From: Okapia johnstoni
Taxonomy: Eukaryota; Chordata; Mammalia; Artiodactyla; Giraffidae
Reading direction: 5' to 3'
Length of the DNA stretch: 64,000 nt
NCBI GenBank assembly: GCA_024291935.2
Contig: CM044306.1
Span: 18,299,001 to 18,363,000, forward strand
Part shown: one piece after another, positions 23,318 through 33,475 of the stretch
Numbering within the stretch: the first letter of the stretch is position 1
Layout of the letters: every line of letters begins with the position of its first letter
Notes under the pieces: model-generated
The model's input: only the letters and a program-made list of their open reading frames with translations
Told to the model about the DNA's origin: nothing
Database searches by the model: none
Program-made: the position numbers and the translations under genes

Positions 23318-24009
23318 TATTATATTTTTAACTAATTAAAATGTACATGATTTTTAAACCATGAGCCATCTCTGTGGAAGCTGGGGTTCTGGGGGATCTA
23401 GTTTGAAGGCCCATGAACCAGAGGACTGCATATAGCGCCTGGGGGGCCACCCTGAGGAGGAGGAGGAGGAGGGCAGAAAGAAGGGAAGGAATCGCTTCTG
23501 AGGGGACAGACGTTTCCGAACACAAGGGGTGACAGAGTCTTCTTTGGTCAACTTCATTAGTCAGGCCCCGCTGAACCCTTCTTCAGCTAGGCCTTCCTTC
23601 TCTTTTAGGCTTTTACGGTCATCTCTGTATTATTTCATTTTAGCAAGAATCCTGCCAAGTCAGTTTAGCCTGAATTCCCCATCCTCCATATCTGGTCACC
23701 TTCAATACCTGATCAGGTTCCTCACCCCACACCATCCCGAGGTGATGTCTGACCACCCCGGGCCTGCCTTCAGCAAGAATCTCATTAGATTCCTTTTGCC
23801 AGAATCCTCCCTCACCCCCGATGTGTCCTCTTGGTAGTTTTCCATTCATTGACCACCCCCCACCCCTGCTGTTTGGCTATAAATTCTCACTTTCCTTGTT
23901 ATATTCAGAGTTGAGTCCAATCTGTCTTCCCCACTACACAACCCTATTGCAGTGGTCCCTATACCTGTTATGATGGTACCCCCCACCCCACCTCCGTCTT
24001 TACCTGCCT

Positions 24010-24500
24010 TTCTTTTTTTTGGCTGTGTTGGGTCTTCGTTGCTGTGCATGGTCTTTCTCTAGTTGCAGCGAGTGGGGGCTACTCTCTAGTTGCAGTGCGC
24101 GGGTTTCTCATTGCAGTGGCTTCTCGTTGCATACGGGCTCTAGGTACACAGGCTTCAGTAGCTGTGGCACATGGGCTCAGTAGTTGCGCGCACGGGCTTA
24201 ATTCCATGGGATTTTCCCAGACCAGGGATTGCACTGAGTCCCCTGCACGGTAGCTCAGATGGTAAAGCGTCTGCCTACAACGCGGGAGACCCGGGTTTGA
24301 TCCCTGGGTCGGAAGATCCCCTGGAGAAGGAAATGGGAACCCACTCCAGTACTCTTGCCCAGAAAATCCCATAGACGGAGGAGTGTGGTAGGCTCCAGTC
24401 CATGGGGCTGCAAAGAGTCAGACACGACTGAGTGACTTCATTTTCCTCTGCACTGGCACTCGGATTCTTAACCTCTAGACCATTAGGAAAGTCCCTTATT
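24010..24500 (-). repeat. CHR-type SINE split by Bov-tA
   Basis: A long minus-oriented CHR-type SINE with the 'gttgcagtgcgcgggtttct' type of extended region runs to about 24246. It resumes at about 24450 ('cggattcttaacctctagac'). The Bov-tA at 24247-24449 interrupts it. Confidence 0.8.
24247..24449 (+). repeat. Bov-tA SINE nested in CHR SINE
   Basis: Full plus-oriented Bov-tA ('ggtagctcagatggtaaagc' to 'gagtgacttcattttc'). Similar short sequences, 'cccctgcac' before and 'cctctgcac' after, look like the target duplication. Confidence 0.85.
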
Positions 24501-24925
24501 TATCGTATGAAACAAGGATTTACAGAGGGGCCTTCCTGCAGGCAGAGGGTGGCAATTAAGTTCTGGGGATGACTCAGGGCCCCACCTTAAACAGCCCGCT
24601 CTGCCAGGCAGAAGGAAGTGGAGGTTTAATAGTGTTGGGGCTGGGGAGCCATTGGCCTATTCTAAGCAGGAGGGTGAATGACACAGGCTCTTTAGTGCCA
24701 TCCCTTGGGAGCTGCTGAACCAACAAGTAGATTTCCACCTGTCCTGAGACCCTGCCCTCTACAGAGAATGATTTCTCAACTGTGAATAAAGACAGGGTGA
24801 TTTGTACTTTGCAGCAGCAGCAGCAGGGCAGACAACTGTCTATAAACAGAGATTGCCCTCTAAATCCAGATCCTCCATTTTTACCACTGATCTGTGGCAG
24901 CAAAATCTGTTTAAAAATGCAGCAA

Positions 24926-25130
24926 AGGGACTTCTCAGTGGCTAAGACTTCACGCTCCCAATGTAGCAGGCCCAGGTTTGATCCCTGGTCAAGGAACTAG
25001 ATCCCACATGCTGCAACTTAGAGTTTGCACGCCGCAATTAAAGATCCCACAACCAGGAACAGAGATCAAAGGTCCCACGTGCCACAGCTAAGACCCAGAT
25101 CAACCAAATAAATCAAAATAAATATTTTTT
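24926..25130 (+). repeat. CHR-type SINE
   Basis: Plus-oriented copy: 'gggacttctcagtggctaag', 'gtttgatccctggtcaagga', and an A-rich tail after 'aaccaaataaatc'. Confidence 0.85.
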
Positions 25131-25727
25131 AAAAGACTAGAGAAACACAGATAAGGAAAAAAGATTTGAAAAAATACAAATAAAAATGCAGCCACTCAGA
25201 GTCCTCAGTTTCCATGAATTAGAGACAGGGGGCTTGGGAACCAAGTAGAGACTGAAACTAACTTAGCTTTGCCAACACTTTTGGATTAAATATTCTACAA
25301 GTCTGAGGAGTCAGAGGAGCATAACTTACTTTCCAAATTTGGCCTGTCTTCAAAGTCTGGTCCAAATGCCGCATCTTCCCAGATCCACCCCAGCAAGAAG
25401 AGGTGGTTCTTTTCTCTAAAGGCCCCAAATACTCTGTCCTTTTAAAAGAATGTATCTGAACCTTTCCTTAGTGGCACCAATCACTTTCTACTTGGTATTG
25501 GGGTTATGTGGATGAAGAATTCATTCCTTCCCTGATACTGGAGCTCCTGGGTGGGGAGTATATATCAGTTGATTGTGCCTGAGGACTTGCTTCATTAAAT
25601 GTTTGACAAGTGAACTTAAGAACAGGCAGCTTGGTAGAAACAAAAACCAGTAAATCATCCTGTAGAAAAACAGTCTTGCTAGAAATTCAACTACTAATAA
25701 TTGAATTTAAATTATTAAATTCAATTT

Positions 25728-25862
25728 AAGGGACTTCCCTGATGGTCTGATGGTTAAGACTCCACCCTTCCACTGAAGGGGCACAGGTTCAATCCCTGGT
25801 CAGGGTACTAAGATCTCACATGCTGCGTGATGTGGCCAAATAAATAAATTCAATTAAAAAAA
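25728..25862 (+). repeat. CHR-type SINE
   Basis: Short plus-oriented copy starting 'gggacttccctgatggtctg', flanked by the near-identical direct repeats 'aaattcaatttaa' and 'aaattcaattaaa'. Confidence 0.85.
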
Positions 25863-25909
25863 ATTTAACAGCCCATACTCAGGTTGGCAGCCTTGTAGAA
25901 AAACATGCT

Positions 25910-26365
25910 GTTATGGATTGAATTGTTGATTGACTATGAATCCAAAATTCATATGTTGAATCCAAGGACCTCAGAATGTGACCTTATTTGGAAGTAAGGT
26001 TGTTGCAGATATAATTAGTTGAGATGAGGTCATCAGGGTGGGTGATAATCCAACATGACTGATGCCCTTATAAAAAGAGGGAGTTAGGACATACACAGGC
26101 ACACGGGGAGAACAGCACGTGAAGATGAAGACAGAGACAGGGGCAAAGCTTCTGCAAAACCAAGGAATGTCAAAGATTCCCAGTGAGCCCCCAGAAATGA
26201 GGGGAGAGGCACAGAGCAGACCCTTCTTTGAAGCCCTTGGAAGGAACCAACCTTGCTAATGCTTTGATCTCAGACTTCGGCCTCCAGAAACTATGAGACA
26301 ATAAATTTCCGTTGTTTAAGTCACTCAGTCTCCAGTACTTTGTTTCAGCAGCGCTAGCAAACAAG
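25910..26365 (+). repeat. MaLR (ERVL-type) solo LTR
   Basis: An ancient LTR-like unit: it begins 'tgttatggattgaattgttg', has 'ttcatatgttgaatccaagg' and 'gatgcccttataaaaagagg', and ends 'caataaatttccgttgttta'. This is the pattern of MST/THE/MLT1-class LTRs with their internal AATAAA. No internal viral genes accompany it, so it is a solo LTR about 3.6 kb upstream of SOST. Confidence 0.7.
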
Positions 26366-26469
26366 ACACATGCCCATTTGTATGTCACTGTTGAGATTGG
26401 GGACTGTTTGCTCTCTCAGACCCAGCATTCACTTCAGAAATAACCCTACAGGTAAAAAAACTACTTAAT

Positions 26470-26785
26470 GGAATCAGTCAGTTCAGTTGCTTGGTCGTGT
26501 CCGACTCTTTGCAACCCCATGGACTGCAGCATGCCAGGCTTCCCTGTCCATCACCAACTCCTGGAGCTTACTCAAACTCATGTCCATCAAGTCGGTGATG
26601 CCATCCAACCATCTTATCCTCTGTTGTCCCTTTCTCCTCCTGCCTTCAGTCTTTCCCAGCATCAGGGTCAGGGTCTTTTCCAATGAGTCAGTTCTTCTCA
26701 TCAGGTGTCCAAAGTATTGGAGTTTCAGCATCAGCATCAGTCCTTCCAGTGAATATTCAGGACTGATTTCCTTTAGGGTTGACTA
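26470..26785 (-). repeat. BovB (RTE) retrotransposon 3' end
   Basis: Minus-oriented BovB tail. The minus strand at 26483-26737 still reads as the C-terminus of the BovB reverse transcriptase ([18 protein letters not shown] and [12 protein letters not shown]) without a start or the catalytic domain. The left edge 'cagttcagttgcttggtcg' is the usual BovB/SINE-shared end. Confidence 0.88.
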
Positions 26786-27460
26786 CTCAGCAAAAAAGAG
26801 GAACAGATTGTTGATACATGCAACAGCTCAGATGAATCTCCAGGGAATGAGGCTGAGTGAAAAAATCCAATCCTAAAAGGTTACATCCTGTTTCCATTTA
26901 TATACCTGAAATGACAAAACTGTAGAAATGGGGAACAGATTCGTGGTGCCGTAGGGTTAGAAGTGAAGGAGAAGGGCATGATTATAAAAGGGCAGTGAGA
27001 GGCATCTTTGTAGTCAGAGTTGTTCTTTGTCTTGACCGTGATGGTGGTTACTTGAACCAATACATGATAAAGTTGCATAGAACTAACACACCCACACACC
27101 TACAAATAAAACTGGGGAAATCTGAATCAGACTGGTAGACTGTATCAATGTCAGTATCCTGGCTTTTGCAAGATGTTATCATAAAGAGAAAATGGGCAGA
27201 TGGGACAGGAAATTTTCTCTATATTCCTACAAGTACATGTGAATTGACCATGGCTCCAAAATAAAAAGTTTAACTCAAAAAATGACTTTGTCCAAGGATG
27301 TTCATAGCATCCCTGCTGATGATAGAGGAACATCGGAAATAACCTAAACTACCAATGACAGAAGTCAGCTAAAACCCTGAGGGTTTAACTCTGGGGAGTA
27401 CTGTCTAGCTCTGAACAATGACATGTCTGTGGACAGAATAAATATAAAACTGAATCAGTG
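26786..27460 (+). repeat. Old L1 3' end fragment
   Basis: Plus-oriented L1M-like 3' sequence: 'aggctgagtgaaaaaatcc', 'gtttccatttatatacctg' and 'gactggtagactgtatcaat'. It is heavily mutated. Confidence 0.55.
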
Positions 27461-27624
27461 TTCAGCGAAAAAGCAGATGGCATCACAGCAGGTTCTCACT
27501 GAGCCATTCTTTGAAAAGCATGGCTATACCTTGGCAGAGAGTAATTCAAAAGAATGGAGATAATTTACAGGTTCAAGTCCACTGGATCCTTCTTCTCTTC
27601 CTTCTCCTCCTTTTCTCTCCCTCT

Positions 27625-27905
27625 CACTCATGGCACCCCACTCCAGTACTCTTGCCTGGAGAAACCCATGGACGGAGGAGCCTGATAGGCTCCAGTCCAT
27701 GGGGTCCCGAAGAGTCGGACACGACTGAGCGACTTCACTTTCACTTTTCACTTTTCACTTGCATGCATTGGAGAAGGAAATGGCAACCCACCCCAGTGGC
27801 CTTGCCTGGAGAATCCCAGGGACGGCAGAGCCTGGTGGGCTGCCGTCTGTGGGGTTGCACAGAGTCGGACACGACTAAAGTGACTTAGCAGCAGCAGCAG
27901 CCGCA
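27625..27905 (+). repeat. Bov-tA/BOV-A2-type SINE dimer
   Basis: Two successive Bov-tA 3' units, each ending in 'gagtcggacacgact', are separated by a 'cacttttcacttttcactt' spacer. The second ends in a short AGC-repeat tail. Confidence 0.8.
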
Positions 27906-28699
27906 GCACTCTCTCTAAAACATTTAGTTTCAAATGATGAAATCCCGTGCCTGGCCATCCTGATTGCTGGCTCCTCCTCCCGTCTCCAGCAGGTGGCAGA
28001 AGTGTTACAAGGATGGTCCCCACGGTCTCCGTTTCCTAGGGATGAGCCGCAGATCCCAACAGCAGGTGGGGCTCCAGCATCAAGTCCCTCCAGTTCAAGG
28101 AATCCAGACATCAGAACTGCCCTCTCCGAACTCCAGGGCAAAGAAGTCTGGCCACAATAGGGTTAACGGTCCACATTCCAGAGTCAGGGAAAAGGAGACT
28201 GGAAGGTCACAGACTAGGGGAGAGGGTTCGGAGGGCCCCCTTCTCACAACACGGCCAGCTCTGTTGGGAGAGATAGATCGCCCGCAACAATGGCCACAGC
28301 TGTTTTCGTCTGCCCTGAAGGAAACTGACTTAGGAAGCAGGTATCAGAGGGGGCCCTTCCTGCAGGGACTTCTGTCTGGCTTGTAAAACTGTCAGAGCAG
28401 CTGCATTTATGTGTCGAGTGATGGATGATGGAAAGGAGGGGCAGACGGCCGCGGATGGACACAGTGACTTACAAGTCGAGGCAGGTGGCAGAGGCTCTGC
28501 AGGTGGGGTGTGCTGACTCACTGCCCAGTGAAAATATCAAATACCACAGCCCACTTCCCAGCCTCCTTCGGGGCCTGGAGCGAGTGTGCCTCCTCAAACA
28601 ATCCATCTGCCACGAAAGCTTCCGCGGGTGCTACTTTCTTTTCCTTCACCTCAGGTGTGAATCTTCCTCCCCCTCCCCGGGCCCTCCTTCTTTCCCAGG
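27906..28699. other. Distal SOST upstream region
   Basis: Unique sequence of moderate GC content with no repeat or exon that I recognise. It lies 1.3-2.1 kb upstream of the SOST start codon. Confidence 0.4.
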
Positions 28700-28915
28700 G
28701 TGTGTGTGTGTGTGCTTAGTCACTCAGTCGTGTCCAACTCTTTGCAACATTATGGACTGTAGCCTGCCAGGCTCCTCTGTCCATGGGACTCTCCAGGCAA
28801 GAATACTGGAGTGGGTTGCCATACCTTCCTCCAGGGGATCGTCCCAACCCAGGGATGGAACCCAGGTCTCCCACATTGCGGGCAAATTCTTTACTATCTG
28901 AGCCACCAGGGAAAG
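28700..28915 (-). repeat. Bov-tA SINE upstream of SOST
   Basis: Minus-oriented full Bov-tA preceded by a short (TG)n run. It ends 'atctgagccaccagggaaag', about 1 kb upstream of the SOST start codon. Confidence 0.88.
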
Positions 28916-29849
28916 GTAGCAATTCCTTCTGAGTTCTCTGTGGCTAGCTGGACCTGGTACGGCTTCACCGAATACATCCATCCCATGCTCTGCACAAATA
29001 AGGTTTTCCACACAGGACTCAAAGCTGGTTTTGAAGAATGTAATGGGCTGGGAAACAAGAAAAAAAATGTCAGCACTAAAAATGCTGGCTTCCACTTTTG
29101 CTAAGAAAAGGGATTTTGTGCTCTCCACTTCTCCCCACAGCCTGGCCCGGGAAATAACTGCCTTTGGCACATCAGCCTGCCAAGAAGTGCCTGTCACCAA
29201 GCACAAGATCCCCAAGGAGCCTGAGCCGAGGTTTCCTCCTTGTCTCCATCCCCAGAGCCTGTTGACCTCTCACCCTGGCCTGGAAACCAGAATCCCTGCC
29301 CCCTCAGAAGTGGAAGCCCTCGCTGTGACCCTCCAGATTTCCCTCTTGCCTTCCAGAGGGATGATGACAAGAGGGGCCTTCTTGGTCAGGATAATTGATG
29401 CTGAGCCACATGTAGACCAATGGGAGTTCTTGAAAAGCTGCCTTCTGCCTCTGCCTGGGTCCATGTTAGGGGCCATTTTATTTTGGTGGGGTCACAAATG
29501 AACTTGGCTTGAGAGATGGGATCAGCTGGGCTAAGACCTGTGGAGGACTCGGAGCTGTAGTTTGCTTCATTAAGCTGGTCCCAAGTTTGTTTTGAGAAAG
29601 CCTGAGGGGCCTGGAGAGGTAGAGATGAGGAGCTGGAGTTCGTTTTGATATCCGAAAACTGCAGCCGCCTGCACGTGGGAGGCTTGCCTCACACGCCCCC
29701 CTCACCGTGGGTCACCTGGGGGCACCGGCAGCAATTTGGGAGATTTCTGAGCTCGAGGAGGAGTCTTTGGGGAGGGCTTGCTTGGAGCACACCCCGTTCC
29801 CTCCTCCTGGGCTGAGGGAAGCATGGGACCAGCCCTGCCCCAGCCTGTC
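28916..29849 (+). promoter_or_regulatory. SOST: SOST proximal 5' flank
   Basis: Repeat-free sequence between the Bov-tA and the core promoter. I cannot assign specific factor sites with confidence. Its freedom from repeats and its position fit a proximal promoter. Confidence 0.4.
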
Positions 29850-29852
29850 CTC

Positions 29853-29886
29853 ATTGGCTGGCACGAGGCAGAGGGGGCTTTAAAAA
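29853..29886 (+). promoter_or_regulatory. SOST: SOST core promoter
   Basis: An inverted CCAAT (ATTGG, 29853-29857) is followed by a TATA-like TTTAAAAA at 29879-29886. The latter is 73 nt upstream of the ATG, which leaves room for a 5' UTR of about 45 nt, as in human SOST. Confidence 0.65.
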
Positions 29887-29959
29887 GGCAAACGTGTCCA
29901 GGCTGGGGACCGGAGCCTGTGCTACTAGGAAGGCCGAGTGCCCTCCTCCAGCTGGCACT

Positions 29960-30176
29960 ATGCAGCTCTCTCTTGCCCTGTGTCTTGTCTGCCTGCTGGT
30001 GCATGCAGCCTTCCGCGTGGTGGAGGGCCAGGGGTGGCAGGCCTTCAAGAACGATGCCACGGAAATCATCCCTGAGCTGGGCGAGTACCCCGAGCCCCTG
30101 CCAGAGCTGAACAACAAGACCATGAACCGGGCGGAGAACGGAGGGAGACCTCCCCACCACCCCTTCGAGACCAAAG
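29960..30176 (+). CDS. SOST: SOST coding exon 1
   Basis: It encodes residues 1-72 (signal peptide, then [20 protein letters not shown] to HHPFETK) plus the first base of Asp73; the donor is AG|GTATGT. The ATG is the family start. An in-frame ATG at 29894 is upstream of the expected mRNA start and is not used. One residue is absent relative to human at PELNNKT. Confidence 0.95.
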
Positions 30177-33100
30177 GTATGTGACACAGGAGAGTATTTT
30201 TAGCGTAAGGGTCCTGGGAAGGTTCTCTTTGGGACTGTTACCAGCACCAGTGGACGGACAACTTTGCCAGGAGGCCAGGGAAAGATGGCATGTCAGCTGT
30301 ATCCTTGGAACTCAAGTGCAAGGGTGAGGGGCTGACAGGGTCCTGGGAGTGAAAGCCCAGAGCAGGAAGGAGGCTGAGGTGGTGAGGGTGCAGCACTGGG
30401 ACAGGCTCAGGGGCACACAAAGGAGATTTCAAAGAATCCCCTCCTGAGAAAAGAGGAGTAGGGCCCAACTGCTGACACCACTGGGGAGGGGAAAAGCAAG
30501 GGAGCTTTGCATCTGTGAACACCTGCTAGATGCAGACACTACATGGACTATGCCTGAACCATACCCCAGGGAACTCCCAAGTTCCTCCTCCCAAGGAGGC
30601 TTCAGAGATGAAGTGGCTTGTTAAGCCAGCTGAGATTTGAAGCCAGTTTGACCCAATTACAAGACAGCCCTGGTGGGGGACTGCGTGGGGGATGTCGGAG
30701 GCCAAAAGTCACAGAGAATCCTGGCAAAGCAATGAGAAAGGGATGCCAGAGGAGCACCCCTTCAGCCCCCACCACCCATGATCTACCCAGTGAGCTGGCC
30801 CTTGAAGGAATGGGCGCTGCAGCTACCTGGGTGGGGGCCCTGGAGGGGAAGCAGCATCCTTGGGGCCGGGCGTGGACACAGGTGGCACCGTCTGTCCTGA
30901 GTCCCCACCCTAGACCCAGCCTTGCTTCCTTCCTGGGAGGGACCCTGACCCTAGTGGAAGGGCAGAGGCCCCACCTGGGTCCCTGGCTGGGTCTGCACAG
31001 AGAAGCCTGCGGGGCAGTGTGTGCAGCTGGCTCTGCAGCTGGCAGGAATGGCTGGGGGTCGGGGCGGGAATGATGCTTCAGAGGAAGGCCCTCTGGCTGC
31101 AGTCCAGGTGGGAGAGGAGTTCACCACCCCGGCCCTGGCATCCCACCCTGCCCCACCTCCCAACCAGCTGAGAATGGGGCCTCTGCAGAGGGCACCCCAG
31201 AGCAGGCGTACCTCTCCCCTGCTCCTGCCCAGGGAAGATCAAGTAAACTCAAGAGATAGGCTGTAAGGAACGCAAGACGTCCACCTCTCTGGGTTCCCAT
31301 GAAAGCCACAGGCGCAGAGGAAGCCACGTGCTCCAGAGTCACCCTGTGCCGAGGAAGTACCTGACCTAGGGGTACTGTTCTTGGAAAGCCCCAAGCCTCC
31401 TTCCCTGGGCAAACAGGCTGCCCCCACACAACACCCCTGCGGGCCTAGGAGCAGGGGCAAGGGTGCCAAACCAGACCAGAAACCAAAAGGCCAGCCGGGG
31501 GAGGAAGGCAATCCCCCACATCCCCCGCTGCTGTGCTTGTTCTCCAAGGTAGGGGCGTGGGGGGCTGGCCTTCTCTGTTTCCTCTCTGGTTTTGGTCATA
31601 GGACTATTTTTCATCCCTTTGTGTCACATTGAAACTGTCCCTCTGAGACCCTTGGGGATGGACAGGTGCTCACATGAGGACCAGCTGTTTAAAAAAGCTC
31701 CTACCAGTCTAAGTCCATAGTAGGAGACACGATCAAGGTGTCTTCAGGCATCAAGCCAGACCTTAGAGCCCAGTCTTCCCCCGCCCAGGAAGCAGGTCTA
31801 TGCCACCACTGGGTGTCCACAGAATAGCACAGAAGAGATGTGCCCAGTGCAGTGCCTGGTACACACTGGGTACTTAATAAGTGTTTGTGGCAACTGAAGC
31901 TTTAGGTTTTCAGTCAGATCTCGGCCCGTGATAGGGAAGGAACGGTAGTAAAAGTAGTAAAAGGCAGCCCTTTGGCACCCCCCACCCCTCTGCCCAACAT
32001 CCCACGGTGCCCAGGCACACAACTTCCACTTTGCGGGAGCCTGGAGGTGCAGGGGCCTCAGAGGCGCAGAGTCAGGAGACCAGCTCTGCCTCTCTGGAAA
32101 GAGCTTTTCCTTCTCTGGGCCTCAGTGATAATGAGGGGGTTGGGGGTGCTGCCATCGGCTCCTTTCAAGTCTAAGGACTTCAGTCTCCTCTCCACCTCCC
32201 CTTCCATCCCTCTCCTCCTCAGTAGCTGCTCTGATTTATCACCGTCAATTAACCCCTACTCCTTTCTCCATCCCCTCTGCACCCTGTCACCCCTCCCAAC
32301 CTGCTAGAAAAGGAATTTGGGAGAAGTCAGAGCCATTCAGAAGGTGTGTCTAATAACTACTCTGCTGAGGCCAGGGGCCCTGTGGGACAGATGTGACTTA
32401 AGTCTAGTGAAGAGGGCCCCCTTGGAGAGGAATAATAACTGTAATAACACCAACACTTCCAGCTCTTAACTGTGTTCCAGACAGCGTCCCCTGAATTATA
32501 CATGTAAAGGATTGGCTCATTGAATCTTCAAGACAACCCATTTTACCGATAGGAAGCACGCAGAGGTTAAGCAACTTGTCCAAGGTCACACAGTCATGGA
32601 ACTGATACTCGAACTGAAGCAGTCACTTGGCTCCAAAGTTTTAGGGCGAGAGGGTAGACCAGTGATCTTTCCACCAGCTCCAGAGTATCTGGGCCCTTCC
32701 CATAATAGACCCCCAGGGGCAAAAGCGTCCGGGGAGAGGCAGGTTTGGAAACGGTGGGCGGGGGTGGTTTGGGGGGAGCCGGGCCGGGTGGCCGCCCTCA
32801 TGCGCGCCTCTCTCCGCAGACGCCTCCGAGTACAGCTGCCGGGAGCTGCACTTCACCCGCTACGTGACCGACGGGCCATGCCGCAGCGCCAAGCCGGTCA
32901 CCGAGCTGGTGTGCTCGGGCCAGTGCGGCCCGGCGCGCCTGCTGCCCAACGCCATCGGCCGCGGCAAGTGGTGGCGCCCGAGCGGGCCCGACTTCCGCTG
33001 CATCCCCGACCGCCGACCGCTACCGTGCACAGCGGGTGCAGCTGTTGTGTCCGGGCGGCGCGGCGCCGCGCGCGCGCAAGGTGCGCCTGGTGGCCTCTTG

Positions 33101-33475
33101 CAAGTGCAAGCGCCTCACTCGCTTCCACAACCAGTCCGAGCTCAAGGACTTCGGGCCCGAGGCCGCGCGGCCGCAGACCGGCCGGAAGCTGCGGCCCCGC
33201 GCCCGGGGCACCAAAGCCAACCGGGCCGAGCTGGAGAACGCCTATTAGAGCTGGCCCGCCGCCCCGCGGGCGGCCCCCAACCCAGGCGCCCCAGGTTTCC
33301 GCCCCTTGCGCGCGGTTTGATCGGTTGTGTTTCATTTTTTAATACCTGCAACCCGGGGCCGGGGCGGGGTGCTGAGACCTTCCTGGCTGCAGGCCTGGTG
33401 GATCCCGGGGTCAGCAACCACCTCCCCTACTCCCGCCCGCGCCGAGGGGGTCCCGGGGGCAGGGGAGGGCGCTGA
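29960..33475 (+). CDS. SOST: SOST (sclerostin), frameshifted in exon 2
   Basis: Exons are 29960-30176 and from 32820. Sclerostin is a secreted osteocyte glycoprotein of the DAN/CCN cystine-knot group. It binds LRP5/6 and blocks Wnt signalling in bone. The product has a 23-residue signal peptide ([15 protein letters not shown]...), an NKT glycosylation site at Asn52, and cysteines at 79, 93, 104, 108 and 133. The LRP-binding PNAIG loop is at 115-119. After Arg137 a perfect tandem CGACCGC (33007-33013 and 33014-33020) adds 7 nt and shifts the frame. As written, the open frame runs to TGA at 33473-33475, giving 290 residues with a foreign tail. The remaining sclerostin sequence ([26 protein letters not shown]) sits one frame over and ends with TAG at 33246-33248. 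It would give about 212 residues without the extra 7 nt. The three last knot cysteines are thus lost from the frame. This is either an assembly error or a true loss-of-function allele. Confidence 0.93.
30177..32819. other. SOST intron
   Basis: GT-AG intron of 2.6 kb, close to the human size. A MIR lies at about 32450-32620 ('cgcagaggttaagcaacttg'). A MIR-like piece in the other orientation is near 32070-32150. I see no extra exon. Confidence 0.7.
32820..33248 (+). CDS. SOST: SOST coding exon 2, with 7-bp duplication
   Basis: The acceptor is 'ctctccgcag' ending at 32819. The first part ([11 protein letters not shown] to CIPDR) is in one frame. From the Tyr codon at 33021 the family sequence continues in another frame to TAG at 33246-33248. 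The exon is very GC-rich (CG-dense around 33050-33080), a composition prone to assembly and sequencing errors. Confidence 0.95.

Larger units (their letters stand above)
21516..25727. other. Intergenic DNA between DUSP3 and SOST, left part
   Basis: No gene is seen. Apart from the SINEs listed separately, the pieces at 21.5-22.4, 22.6-23.2, 23.3-24.0 and 25.1-25.7 kb appear unique. A GAG-type purine repeat lies at about 23452-23472. Confidence 0.5.

Noticed and set aside
29894..29959. Upstream in-frame ATG extending sclerostin by 22 residues
   Set aside because: It lies just after the TATA-like box, before or at the mRNA start, and would bury the signal peptide. The ATG at 29960 gives the normal 23-residue signal.
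32596..33342. 248-residue open frame across SOST exon 2
   Set aside because: It is an out-of-frame shadow of the GC-rich exon, runs through the intron and splice acceptor, and gives an Arg/Pro/Ala-rich nonsense protein.
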